From assembly GCA_030015575.1 (NCBI GenBank), contig CM057344.1, positions 185,955,044-186,019,043 of the forward strand: a stretch of DNA of 64,000 nucleotides, in the 5' to 3' direction. Made by a program: the position numbers and the translations under genes. Every line of letters begins with the position of its first letter. Positions within the stretch are counted from its first letter, which is position 1. Origin of the DNA: Agapanthus africanus (Eukaryota; Streptophyta; Magnoliopsida; Asparagales; Amaryllidaceae). Below, piece by piece: positions 10,317 to 20,488 of the stretch. The notes under the pieces were generated by a model, which saw nothing but the letters and a program-made list of their open reading frames with translations, was not told the origin of the DNA and searched no databases.

Positions 10317-12047
10317 CTATATCTGGGGAATGGCCTTCATGAGTGGATTCGCCGTGTTGTTCTTCGTGTCAACTCTCCTGACCTCGATCTCCCGGCGATC
10401 AACTATCTCCCGGATCAGGTGATACCGCCTCAGAATATGCCTGGATCGCTGATGGGACCTGGGTTCCTTGGCCAAAGCCACTGCTCCATTGTTATCGCAA
10501 TACAAAGGTATTGGATGCTCAATGGATGGAACCACACCAAGTTCAGTAATGAACTTCTTGATCCAGACAGCTTCTTTAGCAGCATCGTTGGCAGCGATGT
10601 ATTCAGCCTCCATCGTCGAGTCTGCCACAGTTTCCTGCTTGGAACTCTTCCAGCTAACCGCCCCTCCGTAAAGGGTAAAGACAAAGCCCGACTGCGACTT
10701 AGAGTCGTCCTTATCACTCTGGAAGCTCGAATCGGTAAAGGACTCCACTTGGAGTTCTCCGTTACCATACACCAAGAACATATCTCTAGTCCTTCGTAAG
10801 TACTTGAGAATGCTCTTCACAGCTGTCCAGTGACTCTCTCCAGGATCTGCTTGATACCTGCTCACTATACTTAGTGAGTATGCTACATCGGGTCTGGTAC
10901 ATAGCATCGCATACATGATAGAGCCTACTGCCGAAGCATAGGGTATCCCTTGCATGCGAGCTCTCTCCAAATCAGTCTTGGGAGACATCTCTTTGGAGAG
11001 AGTGACTCCAGAGATCGTGGGCAAGTTCCCACGCTTGGACTCTTCCATACTAAACCTCTTTAGTATGGTGTCAATGTACCTGGATTGGGACAATCCCAAA
11101 ATCCGTTTGGATCTATCTCTATAGATCCTAATCCCCAATATGCAGGAGGCATCACCAAGATCTTTCATTGAAAATCTTTGTGATAAGAAGAGCTTGACCG
11201 ATTGCAGCATAGGAATATCATTTCCTATCAAGAGTATGTCGTCCACGTACAATACGAGGAAGACAACCTTACTCTCTGCCACCTTCTTATAGATACAAGG
11301 TTCATCTGGATTTTTGACGAAATCAAACTCTTTGATAACGACGTCAAAGAAGATGTTCCAACTCCGCGATGCTTGCTTTAATCCATAAATGGATTTAAGC
11401 AGCTTGCACACCTTCCCGCTGCTCCCACTGTCTACGAAGCCCTCTGGCTGAGTCATGTACACGCACTCTTCTAAATCACCATTTAGAAAGGCGGTCTTAA
11501 CATCCATTTGCCAGATTTCGTAATCATGATAAGCAGCGATGGCAAGCATGATCCGGATGGATTTAAGCATAGCTACTGGAGAAAAGGTCTCGTCATAGTC
11601 CACACCTGGTCTTTGACGAAAACCCTTTGCTACTAGTCTAGCTTTGAAAGTCTCCACTTTCCCATCTACACCAAGTTTCTTCTTGAAGATCCACTTGCTC
11701 CCAATGGGTTTTACCCCTTCAGGAGCAACTTCCAAAGTCCATACTTTGTTGGTGTACATGGAATCCATCTCGGACCGCATTGCATCCAGCCATTTCACAG
11801 AGTCACCACTCGTGATGGCCTGCTCGAAGCTAGTTGGGTCATCATCCTCCATGATGCAATCCTCGCTTCCACCATCCATGAGAAAACCATAGTATCTCTC
11901 AGGTTGGCGAGGAACCCTACTAGATCGGTGGAGAGGCTGGGGTTCATCGGGAACTACGGAATCCTCTGGTTCAACCAAATCTTCTGTTGTAGTCTGTGTC
12001 GCTGGAACCTCTTCCAGTTCTACCTCAATGCCACTTATCTGTTTCAT
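10317..12047 (-). CDS. pol: Copia reverse transcriptase-RNase H, element A
   Basis: This 576-codon frame holds the RT and RNase H of a Ty1/copia Pol. Seen in order: the linker before RT, the RT core starting near WLDAMRSEM, the first catalytic aspartate in QMDVKTAFLNG, IYGLKQASRSW, the YVDD box in LYVDDILLIGND, then RNase H with TDSSFQSDKDD, STMEAEYIAA and LYCDNNGA as the acidic active-site motifs. Compared with element E it stops about 18 residues early (TAG where the other copies have CAG, just after KAIPQI), which may be tolerated. It overlaps the upstream frame by 23 bp and is +1 to it, because a homopolymer stretch has one extra base compared with D and E. In life it was probably one continuous pol frame. 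The apparent ATG start (MKQIS) is incidental. Confidence 0.9.
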   Translation of the reverse strand: MKQISGIEVELEEVPATQTTTEDLVEPEDSVVPDEPQPLHRSSRVPRQPERYYGFLMDGGSEDCIMEDDDPTSFEQAITSGDSVKWLDAMRSEMDSMYTNKVWTLEVAPEGVKPIGSKWIFKKKLGVDGKVETFKARLVAKGFRQRPGVDYDETFSPVAMLKSIRIMLAIAAYHDYEIWQMDVKTAFLNGDLEECVYMTQPEGFVDSGSSGKVCKLLKSIYGLKQASRSWNIFFDVVIKEFDFVKNPDEPCIYKKVAESKVVFLVLYVDDILLIGNDIPMLQSVKLFLSQRFSMKDLGDASCILGIRIYRDRSKRILGLSQSRYIDTILKRFSMEESKRGNLPTISGVTLSKEMSPKTDLERARMQGIPYASAVGSIMYAMLCTRPDVAYSLSIVSRYQADPGESHWTAVKSILKYLRRTRDMFLVYGNGELQVESFTDSSFQSDKDDSKSQSGFVFTLYGGAVSWKSSKQETVADSTMEAEYIAANDAAKEAVWIKKFITELGVVPSIEHPIPLYCDNNGAVALAKEPRSHQRSRHILRRYHLIREIVDRREIEVRRVDTKNNTANPLMKAIPQI

Positions 12048-13569
12048 AAGAAAACTTTTTTTCTAAGAAAGTGGCATGTCGAGAAACAAACACCTTTTGT
12101 TCCTCGGGGTGGTAGAAGATATACCCTTGTGAATTTGTGGGATATCCTACAAACTTACATAAGACAGATCTTGCCTCGAGTTTGTCCGGATTTTGTCTTT
12201 TGACATAGGCTGGACAACCCCATATCTTAATATAATTAAGATGTGGTCTCTTCCCTTTCCATATCTCATATGGAGTGGTAGGCACTGATTTGGTAGGAAC
12301 TCTATTCAATAGGTCCATGGCTGTCTCAAGCGCATATCCCCAGAAGGAAATAGGTAACTCAGCTGTACTCATCATTGAGCGCACCATATCTAATAGGGTG
12401 CGGTTTCTCCGTTCAGATACACCGTTGTGCTGTGGTGTATAAGGAGGAGTCAGCTGAGATAGAATCCCATTCTCTTTTAGGAAGTCCAGGAATTCATTGC
12501 TCAAGTATTCACCTCCTCGATCAGATCGAAGGATTTTAATACTTTTTCCGGTTTGGTTCTCAACTTCTTGTTTATATTCCCTAAATTTCTCAAAAGCTTC
12601 TGATTTGTGTTTCATCAGGAACACATACCCGATCCTAGAGAGATCGTCAGTGAATGTAATGAAGTATGAAGAACCATCCCTGGCATGTGTAGACATAGGA
12701 CCGCATACATCACTATGTATCAGTCCTAAGAGTTCGGTAACTCTTTCTCCGTGTTCCGTAAACGGAGTTTTGGTCATCTTTCCTTTGAGACATGACTGGC
12801 AAGTGTCATAAGATGAAAATTCAAACGGATTTAAATATCCATCTTTATGCAACTTAGCTAGTCGTGTCACATTGATGTGACCCAGTCTACAATGCCACAA
12901 GAAGGATTCGTTCAGTTCTGAACTCTTCCTCTTGTGTGTGTTTGTTATGCTCAGAACTGTTGATTGATTTAGAACATAAATGCCATTGCATAACGTGCCT
13001 GATCCAACCAACTTTTGGTTACGGAAAATGTTCATAACATTGTCCTGTAATACAAAATTATATCCCTCTTTACTTAATAAAGAAACCGATATAATGTTGC
13101 ATATCAGGTTCGGTATGTAATAGCATTCGTTCAGAACCAATGTATTTCCAGTTGGTAATACAAGGTGATATTCTCCGACAGTCTTAGCTGCAACAATTGC
13201 ACCATTTCCAACTCTAATGTCTTTATCACCTTCTCCAAGTTCTCTACCTTTCCTAAGCCCATATAACTGATTACATATATGGGATCCTGACCCGGTATCC
13301 AATACCCAGGACGTAGAGCAAATAGAGAAACAGTTCTCAGTAACGAACACACCCGAAGAAAATGCATCAACATGTACTTTCTTCATTCGGGTGGCATGGG
13401 AATCCTGGTATTCCCCTATATCCTGTTCATTCCTATAACTCTTATAGGAAAGAACGGAACCAACGTTCCCCAGCACAGTATAACATGCGGGTTCGGTCAA
13501 TACATCCATATTATTATCTTTATTAAGGCATGAAATGGTCGCTACCTGGAGAGAGAGAGAAGAAAACAC
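12025..13569 (-). CDS. pol: Copia protease-integrase lacking Gag, element A
   Basis: This 514-codon frame starts (most plausibly at M21, codon 13509-13507) with about 45 residues of unknown origin (MDVLTEPACYTVLGNVGSV...). It then enters the aspartic protease (WVLDTGSGSH) and the integrase: the HHCC zinc finger (HCRLGHIN ... CQSCLKGK) and the D,D-35-E catalytic core (IHSDVCGP, LRSDRGGEY, NGVSERRNRTL). There is no Gag capsid region and no CCHC knuckle; in element E about 280 residues of Gag precede the same protease. The first 20 codons read through a polypyrimidine/CAG stretch (ct at 13546-13547) resembling a 3' splice site. The frame ends at a +1 frameshift into the RT frame. The catalytic residues look intact, so this was recently functional or is one indel from it. 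Confidence 0.9.
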   Translation of the reverse strand: MFSSLSLQVATISCLNKDNNMDVLTEPACYTVLGNVGSVLSYKSYRNEQDIGEYQDSHATRMKKVHVDAFSSGVFVTENCFSICSTSWVLDTGSGSHICNQLYGLRKGRELGEGDKDIRVGNGAIVAAKTVGEYHLVLPTGNTLVLNECYYIPNLICNIISVSLLSKEGYNFVLQDNVMNIFRNQKLVGSGTLCNGIYVLNQSTVLSITNTHKRKSSELNESFLWHCRLGHINVTRLAKLHKDGYLNPFEFSSYDTCQSCLKGKMTKTPFTEHGERVTELLGLIHSDVCGPMSTHARDGSSYFITFTDDLSRIGYVFLMKHKSEAFEKFREYKQEVENQTGKSIKILRSDRGGEYLSNEFLDFLKENGILSQLTPPYTPQHNGVSERRNRTLLDMVRSMMSTAELPISFWGYALETAMDLLNRVPTKSVPTTPYEIWKGKRPHLNYIKIWGCPAYVKRQNPDKLEARSVLCKFVGYPTNSQGYIFYHPEEQKVFVSRHATFLEKKFSYETDKWH

Positions 13570-13987
13570 TTTAGCGTAAGCTCGTGCAAGATCAGATTGG
13601 TTATTATCTTATCTAATCAGGATGGCTCCCACTGCTTTTTATCAAATCTTCCTCCAAACCCTAAAAGGAAAGACTAGCCGGGATTAATTACACACTACAA
13701 GTTCGTCAATCTTTCAGCCAGGCCAGTGTCGGTACTTTGAGGGAGGTCCCCCGTGCTTTCGCACGAACCTAATTAATGTAAACCTCGTTTTCCCAGAGAC
13801 GTAACCCCATTGACACCTTTCTAGACACCTACTTGATCGGCTAATTGTCATGCGTAAAACTCTCCCAGGAGTAACTCTTACTCGCAGCGGGTATCGGGAT
13901 CCAACTATCTCATAGAAGGTATGCAATCTCATTGCAAATTTCAACACTTGAAATTCCCGATAATATTTTGCCCCTAGCGTGCTATGA

Positions 13988-14188
13988 CCTTGACGCATGC
14001 CAAACAACCCATAGTCCGCTAGTCAAGTTCAACCCGTCATTTCCTGATTGAATTAAACCCACCCGCACGACCCTTGACGCATGCCAAACAACGCCGTGCG
14101 AATACCCTAATCCAATCTGCATCATATGCATAAGCAGATAAATACTAGTTAGCTACCGTACACTACGCCTTGACGCATGCCAAACAAC
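13988..14188 (-). ncRNA. Triple covarying hairpin element in the A leader (candidate)
   Basis: The plus strand has CCTTGACGCATGCCAAACAAC at 13988-14008, 14072-14092 and 14168-14188 (spacing 84 and 96). On the RNA strand each is TTGGC-ATGC-GTCAA (one G-U pair). Outer arms differ by site but pair: CTATGG/TCATAG, CGCACGGC/GTCGTGCG and CTGCG/CGTAG. The loop contains GCATGC, which is self-complementary and could allow kissing dimers. Calling it an RNA element is inference from pairing conserved across elements. Confidence 0.6.
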
Positions 14189-14279
14189 CGCAGCACGAAT
14201 ACTAAATAGTACTTATCTGAAATGACGGAGGGCTACGACAGGTTTTTCTGAAAACCTATTGCGTAATGAACTTGATATC

Positions 14280-14613
14280 GTTGTAGAATCGAATGAAGTT
14301 TTAAAAATGGAGTGATTTTGAGGCTTTTCTAGTTTTGCTAAAGGAGTCACTCCCGGTGAAGGGATCTCGGTCCTTTCCTCGTCGAATGAGGTGCGGGATA
14401 TATCATATATATCGCTGTGCAAAGCAAAAATCCAAAAGCAGTCAAAAGCAAACCGAGTGTGTAGCATCTGCCAGTTATTGCTAAAGGAGTCACTCCCGGT
14501 GAAGGGATCTCGGTCCTTTCCTCATCGAATAAGGTGCAGGGTATATCATATATACCGCTATGCAAAGCAAGAACTGTAGCTACCTGTTTTATTTTAAAGT
14601 CCGATTCTACAAC
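14280..14613 (-). repeat. Closed domain with tandem hairpin repeats in the A leader
   Basis: GTTGTAGAATC (14280-14290) and GATTCTACAAC (14603-14613) form a perfect 11-bp stem. Inside are two copies, about 140 bp apart, of a module with CTCCCGGTGAAGGGAT and a palindrome: GATATAT-CAT-ATATATC type (14397-14413) and GGTATAT-CAT-ATATACC (14540-14556). The palindrome arms change together between the copies. Confidence 0.7.
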
Positions 14614-16169
14614 ATCTTAGGTTTCTTAGCTTTCATTAATCACATTAATGAAGTCCCATCATTTAAATACCTAGACATCACAGATAGATATGACGTACAC
14701 TTATGCCATCCGCATTCGCCTCGATGTCCCCTCGTGCACCGTTAGGTTAGGTAACTAATGACAGAGCAGGGCAGGGCTAGCGCGGGTGTAAAACATAAGT
14801 AACGTCTATATAATATACCATATATACTATATACTATATCTATCACAGAATCATCTCATGATCACATCACAGATATCGCAGCAGAATAAACATATGAAAT
14901 ATTGGATATACTAGGACGTCCGTGTTTTCAATACGAGCCAGTATAAAACACGGATTCCACGGTCGTGATGAATAGCCAATCCCACACCCCTAGACCCCTA
15001 CGAGAGCGGCAAGCAACCCTGCCAATTCTAGGGTTAGGAGACCCGGACTCGACTCCTCGAGTTGGTCTCCCACTGGACCCCAGAACCCGGTTACTTGTGC
15101 TCCCCTCCTTGGGTCTATCCTAATGCGGAAAAGTAAATAATATACAACGGGTGACAACTTCCGCTACCTGGAAGCGCCCCAAATAAAAGAATATTACATA
15201 CAAGTTTTTACATGAATGAAAATGAAAAACACTCATCTCACATAAAAACACCCGGCTATTCGAACACGACGATCCAATATAACATATCCAGCAACACATA
15301 ACATCACATGTCATCAACGTAAGTAAGTATGCATACCCCAATTGTCGTTGACGTATAGCAACGAAACCGGCGATATGAACATACTACACTTACGGTCACA
15401 GAAAAGAAAGTGTAAAACTACAACAATTGGAATCCGCAACTACTTTAGACATCACATGCCTAAACAAATGAAATACTTAGACATCACATGCCTAACAGAT
15501 ATAAACCCCGCATTTTAGTCTCATTATCGAAAACTCTTTTCAATATCGTATGGGACTAAACTGCTAGATTTATAACATTCAACCAGTTATCTCATAACTG
15601 TTTGTGAATTCCAATTATTGTATCCAGTTTCGGATAAATAGAATATATCAAACTTTCCGATCGAACATTCGAACACCCAAGTTTTCCCGACACCGATCAA
15701 CACATGAAATAGGTTCAAAGACATTCACTTCATACCTCAGTACCAACGGTCCAGCCGTAGAAGGGTCAAGCCAACGCCTCACATGTGGCACGCCGTACTC
15801 CCCCAAACCCGAAGGTTCAAAGGGCAGTTCAAGACGGTCACATAATCGAGTTAAGGTTTGTTGTCTTCTAGAGGGACCATCGCGTTACTTGCACTACTCA
15901 GAACGTCTTTTAACCACAGAAAAATCCAACACTTGGAATTATTCCGGCAGGGGAAAACCTGGGTATTTATATCCGGTCGAACTCTTTAACATATTCTACA
16001 GTTATCTGGAAAAACACTTAGACAAAGTTTGATATTCCGATCGAATCGTCGATTCCCAATATAACCCCAGAGCACTCAACCTTTAAATCAATTTAAAAAT
16101 ACCCAGAAAACTCACTAGAATTTATCAGGTATTACTGTGCAAAGAAGTGGGGCTGATGTCACTATATGA

Positions 16170-16214
16170 CCGCGGAACAGCGGCAGAAGCCATGCTTCTG
16201 CCGCGTTTCCGCGG
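16170..16214 (-). repeat. GC-rich 45-nt hairpin after the PBS of element A
   Basis: The arms CCGCGGAAC-A-GCGGCAGAAGC and GCTTCTGCCGC-G-TTTCCGCGG pair around a CAT loop with only two interruptions. Element E has a closely similar hairpin in the same place (31757-31800). It lies about 200 nt inside the PBS, where retroelement packaging/dimerisation signals are often found; that role is inference. Confidence 0.75.
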
Positions 16215-16403
16215 CTCATTGAACTGTTCATGGGAAACGTTTTACACAGTAATTCTTAGAATTCTTTGGTGAATTTTTTAAGCATTTTTAATATCAAAAA
16301 TTCCCAGATTTCATAAAATGTCCAGAGAGCTCTTGGGCATCGGGGTTTTGGGTTCGTCCGGACTTCAAACTCCGTCTAGACTTCGCCTAAGGCTCTAGCT
16401 AGG

Positions 16404-16414
16404 CTCTGATACCA
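16404..16414 (-). other. Primer binding site of element A, initiator tRNA-Met
   Basis: The minus strand reads TGGTATCAGAG one base after the LTR end at 16416, complementary to the 3' end of plant initiator tRNA-Met, the standard copia primer. Confidence 0.93.
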
Positions 16415-16415
16415 C

Positions 16416-18628
16416 TGTAGGGTTCCTAAGCATCCTAATGGAGTCTCACAAGGCATCGAACATGCCAAATTCAAAAAATATGGAAGCCGAGAAACCCTAA
16501 CACGGATCGTTTACTAGATATTTAGGCGAAACGGAAAACTAGTTAACTATTTAACTAAAGTTGAGATGCTACAACCTTTGTAGATCCGGATTTCCGCCTC
16601 CTTAGCTCCACGTGGTCATGTCCTCGCTGTCCATCATGAATCCTCGACTCGATCATCGGCTTCATCGGGAAAACAAGCGGAATAGGTCGTCGGCTTTGTG
16701 TCAAAGACGATCTACGTCGAGGTTGCACAAACTCAAGTTCCGACTTCACAAACTTGTGAAACTTGTGAAGTAAACACCCAAAACAACTTGGCAAGAGGTA
16801 GAGGGTGAAGAAATAGGAGGTGGGTTCACTTTAGAATTGGATTTATCTCACTAGATCTCAAGTTGCCATTGTTGTAGCAAGCTTGAAGAAGAAGAAGAAG
16901 ATGAGCTAGTTATGATAAGTTCTATTAAAAAGAAATAGAAAATCAAATACTTATCATAACTTAAACTAGGGTTAAGTGTAGAGAATTAACCATGGTCACT
17001 TGGATGGGTTAGGGTTAAGCATGAAGATAAGGATGGTTAGCAAAGTCAAAGCTTCATGAAGCTTCAACATAAAACAAATAAAGCCACCATTCTCATCTTA
17101 AACTTATCCAAATAAATGAATAACTAAATAAATGAATAACTAAATATGCAAAACCCTAATTATCATAATAACCATGGTTTAATTCTATTCACTTAACCAT
17201 ATGATCAAGTATCATCAAACATGATACAAAAGGATGCACAAAAGTATATCACATATACAATGTGCAATCCAAGTGAGAAAAATCCGTTTAAAGTGAACCA
17301 ATACTAGTTAATGCAAAGTAATATATCAAATATATAATTATACATTAAATCATTAAATCAACACTTGATTCAATGATCCGGTTATATCGCATACAACCGA
17401 CTAGTATGTAATGTATCAATTTATCGAATCAATGATTCGATAACTAGGTCATATCGAATATAACCAATCGAAACATATATCGCGAGAATGAAATGCAGTA
17501 TCACATACACGCATTATTCTCGGTCCCGCACATATCTCATATGCGCTCCTATTTCGTTTCACTTGAGCCAGGAAACCTCTGTGTAGGACTCTAAAGACTC
17601 GTCAATACGCCGGTAGCAGATGATGATCATATCAAGCACCCACAAGCCGCAAGCGGTCTGCTAAACGTAACGGCCACCCGGGTATTGAGCGATCAGAAGA
17701 TCGACGAGCTATCCCGCTCACACTCCTGCGAATCCGACCAGTAACATTTACCATACAGTCCGGTCTCTTCGTCAGATACGTCGCATATCAAGTCTAGGGG
17801 TGGTAAACGTCAGACCCCAATAACCCGATAAGTCATGCCGATGTGAGGCTCATAACGGGTCGAGAAACTACTGGTAACACTTACCAGCAAATCTCTGATC
17901 AGCCCTGGCCAGGGACTTCCCTGTTACGGCCAATCGAGCACTGCGCAACATCAACCCCCAATACCGGGAGAGACGAAACCCCTCCTATCGCTCATTGCCT
18001 CCATGTGACTCGGGACTGTACCCAAAGACCACCGTTTTGCACGCCCTCATGGACGTGGTAAGGTGGATATCAAAGCACAGTGGGAATCACACAAGACTCT
18101 ATGACGATCTCGGGTCTACAGACTAACCTGTACAAGTGTCACCTGAGAACTGCCATCTGACGTGAGGTATAATACCATTTGGGAGTTCTCGGCGAGTCCG
18201 TCCAGTGTACTCAGTCTCCACTGAGCACCCGTATACCATCTCTGATGTCAAACACCAATGGATAAGGGATCATCCATTGCCCATCACATGGGTCGAGAAG
18301 CGTATACGCTAGTCTACTCTGGTATATCGATGCCCCGTCTCGATACACCCACGACTAGGGACCTTGAAGGATGTACTTATGGACTACCATGTCCCCACTA
18401 GTATGATCTGCATCACAGTCCAGGTAGTCATGTACAAATCCTAAGGGCTTTACCAACATGTAACTATAAGACAGTATAAAGAGACTAGTGTACATGTTAA
18501 GATAAAGAGCAACCAGATAGCATACTATCATGTCGAGCAAGAAAGTCATCTCTATATATGTCCAAGCATCCAATATAATATACATAATCTGTACAATACT
18601 GGCCTCTAGGGCATACATACAACTAACA
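16416..18628 (-). repeat. 5' LTR of element A (2213 bp)
   Basis: This is the same length as the 3' LTR, from the minus-strand start TGTTAGTTGTATG at 18628 to ...CCCTACA at 16416. By eye about 24 substitutions separate the two LTRs, mostly transitions, and all structural modules (hairpin array about 17244-17545) are present in both. Confidence 0.93.
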
Positions 18629-18633
18629 CTATA
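18629..18633. repeat. Target-site duplication of element A, right copy
   Basis: CTATA matches 8031-8035 exactly. Confidence 0.92.
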
Positions 18634-18901
18634 CACCCTTTAAGGCTAAGTGGTTTTCTTCCTTCCCTACCGTTCGGCACCAGCCTATGGTTTGGAAGAA
18701 GACTATCAAATAAGCATAATAGGTGTACTTTCCTAATCTCCGGAGTACTCGCAACGTGAGTGAAGGTAAAGATAAAAGACAACTGAATAGACCTTATTCC
18801 TATTTCTCCTGAACCAGAATCCATCCCCGAACTGGAACAAATTCCTTCGAGTTCATATATTACCATACGATGCAGTATCCAATAACTGTGGTTCTTCGTA
18901 G
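18634..18901 (-). pseudogene. Copia element B, middle fragment
   Basis: The minus strand aligns by eye with element C around 23440-23660 and 23800-23950 (shared stretches such as CAGTTGTCTTTTAT and the inverted form of CTTCTTCCAAACCATAGG). It is B sequence stranded between the insertions of A (left) and C (right, after CGTAG at 18897-18901). No intact frame remains. Confidence 0.7.
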
Positions 18902-20002
18902 TGTTGGATATAGTGCCCTCAAAGTCAATTATTGGATCGTAGGTACGTGATTGCAATGATTGAGGCAGGACCTATACCGATATGACAGTCTTGCTCGAGA
19001 TGATAGTATGCTATCTGGTTTGTCTTTATCATCGTATGCATGCTTTAGTTCACTATTGCATGATGATAGAGCCCTTAGGATTCTTGCTTGACTGCCCGCA
19101 GTATGATGGCGATCATATACGTGGGAGCTGGGGTTTGTAAGCACATCCTTAAAGTGTCCCTAGTCGTGGGGGTTTCAAGACAGGGCATCGATACTCCAGA
19201 GTAGACTAGTGTATACAGTCGAGACCCCGACGAGGGGTGGTAGCCGGTCTCACAAGCCATTGGTGTCAGTTGGTTCACCTAAGAGGTATACAGGTGCTCA
19301 TTGGGTTATGAGTACACCGGACAGGACTCGCCGGGAACATGCTAGTTGGTATTATACATATCGTCAGATAGCAGTTCCCAGGTGACATGTGTACAGGTTA
19401 GTTTGTCGACCTGAGATCGTCATTTGTCTCGTATGAGTTCCCACTGTGCTTTGATTTCTACCCTACCACGCTCAAAGGAAACGTGCAAACAAGTATTTTT
19501 TGGGTACAGTCCCGAGCCACATGGAGGCAGTGAGCGGATCGTCGGGGATTCGTCTCTCCCGGTATTGGGGGTTGATGTCGCACAGTGCACGGGTGGCCAT
19601 CACCAGAAATCCTCTGCCGAGATAGTAGAGAATTACTGATTTGGATCAGTAGTTTCTCAGGTGGTGATGGGCTTCATGCCGACAAGATTTATCGCGTTAT
19701 TAGGGGTCTGACTTTATCCACCCCCTAGACTCGATATGCGATACTCTTTAGACGAACGGACCGGACTGTACGGATATTGTCACTGTTAGGCTCAGAAGGG
19801 TTTATGGATGAGTTTGCTCGTCAGCTTCCCTTCCAATCAATAAATAGGCAACCGTTACGTAAAACTCGTACCTCTGACGTGCTAGAGGTTATACCCAGTG
19901 CCAGTGTATTGATGAGTCATTAGAGTTCCCCACAGACAGTTTCCCAAGTTCGAGCGAAACGTTGTAGAGGCCGTATGGTTTTATAGAAGGGTTCGGAAAA
20001 TG

Positions 20003-20022
20003 CACGTGCGTTTACGCACGTG
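20003..20022. promoter_or_regulatory. G-box palindrome in the C LTR (repeated at 27434-27453)
   Basis: CACGTGCGT-TT-ACGCACGTG is a perfect inverted repeat whose two ends are CACGTG G-boxes, the core bound by plant bZIP/bHLH factors. It lies about 480 bp upstream of the TATA box, in both LTR copies. Regulation by such factors is inference. Confidence 0.6.
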
Positions 20023-20480
20023 TCATATTTCGGGCAGATAATACTGGTGGCTTTGGTTTGAGCCGGATCCGAGTATTATACTGTGTTGATATAATATCTT
20101 TGTCTCAGTTGTATTTGTATTCGGTCGTAATAAAATTGCGGGTAAGTTTATACTGTTACGGGGTTATCCTGAAATTCGTTTCGGGATCGCTTTTGGAAGT
20201 TGCCAGTTTCCCGTTTTCTATCACCCGTATTTGACAATCGGTTAAATGCGGATTTATCTTTTCTTGGGTGAGTCATGGTTCTAGAAGCATCTAGATGGTG
20301 ACTAGGATGATGAGGTGGCTAGTGACTCATTAGTTCATTAATTGTGCATTTAATGGATGATGACTAGATTAGATGATTCATTTGTGTGCAATTAATGTTT
20401 GTGCTAGGTGTTTAAATGACTCATCCTCTTCATTATTGTTATGGTTACCCTCTCCCCTCCTACACTCACCCCCCCACCTC

Positions 20481-20488
20481 TATAAAGG
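20481..20488 (+). promoter_or_regulatory. TATA box of element C 5' LTR
   Basis: TATAAAGG follows a C-rich stretch (CACCCCCCCACCTC). The 3' LTR has the same box at 27912-27919. Transcription is expected near 20511, leaving R-U5 of about 480 bp. Confidence 0.65.

Larger units (their letters stand above)
13570..16415 (-). other. Long structured leader of element A
   Basis: About 2.8 kb lies between PBS and pol with no coding sequence. In minus-strand order I see a 45-nt GC hairpin (16214-16170), a conserved TCCCTCTAGAAGACAAC-type block (about 15880), the GTTTTACACCCGCGCTAG block (14793-14777), a closing stem (GATTCTACAAC 14603-14613 with GTTGTAGAATC 14280-14290) around two tandem hairpin repeats, three TTGGC..GTCAA hairpins (14188-13988), a trinucleotide-loop hairpin pair (about 13920-13955), a GNRA hairpin (about 13755), and a pyrimidine tract ending in CAG before pol. 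The other copia leaders here share the order. Confidence 0.8.
8036..18628 (-). mobile_element. Element A: complete gag-less copia element
   Basis: This is a 10,593-bp minus-strand copia element with two 2213-bp LTRs, an exact 5-bp TSD, an initiator-tRNA-Met PBS (16404-16414), a leader of about 2.8 kb, pol in two overlapping frames (13569-12025 and 12047-10317) and a PPT (10264-10249). The pol proteins match the Tork superclade, Angela/BARE type. No gag domain or CCHC knuckle exists between leader and protease, so it should depend on Gag from another element. By eye the two LTRs differ at about two dozen positions with no net length change (roughly 1%), so insertion is fairly recent. The element interrupts B. 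Confidence 0.92.

Noticed and set aside
12030..12050. Programmed -1 frameshifting at the A-rich slippery stretch in element A pol
   Set aside because: A -1 shift at GAAAAAAAG leads to a stop within a few codons; the downstream frame is +1. D and E show a simple one-base insertion in A.
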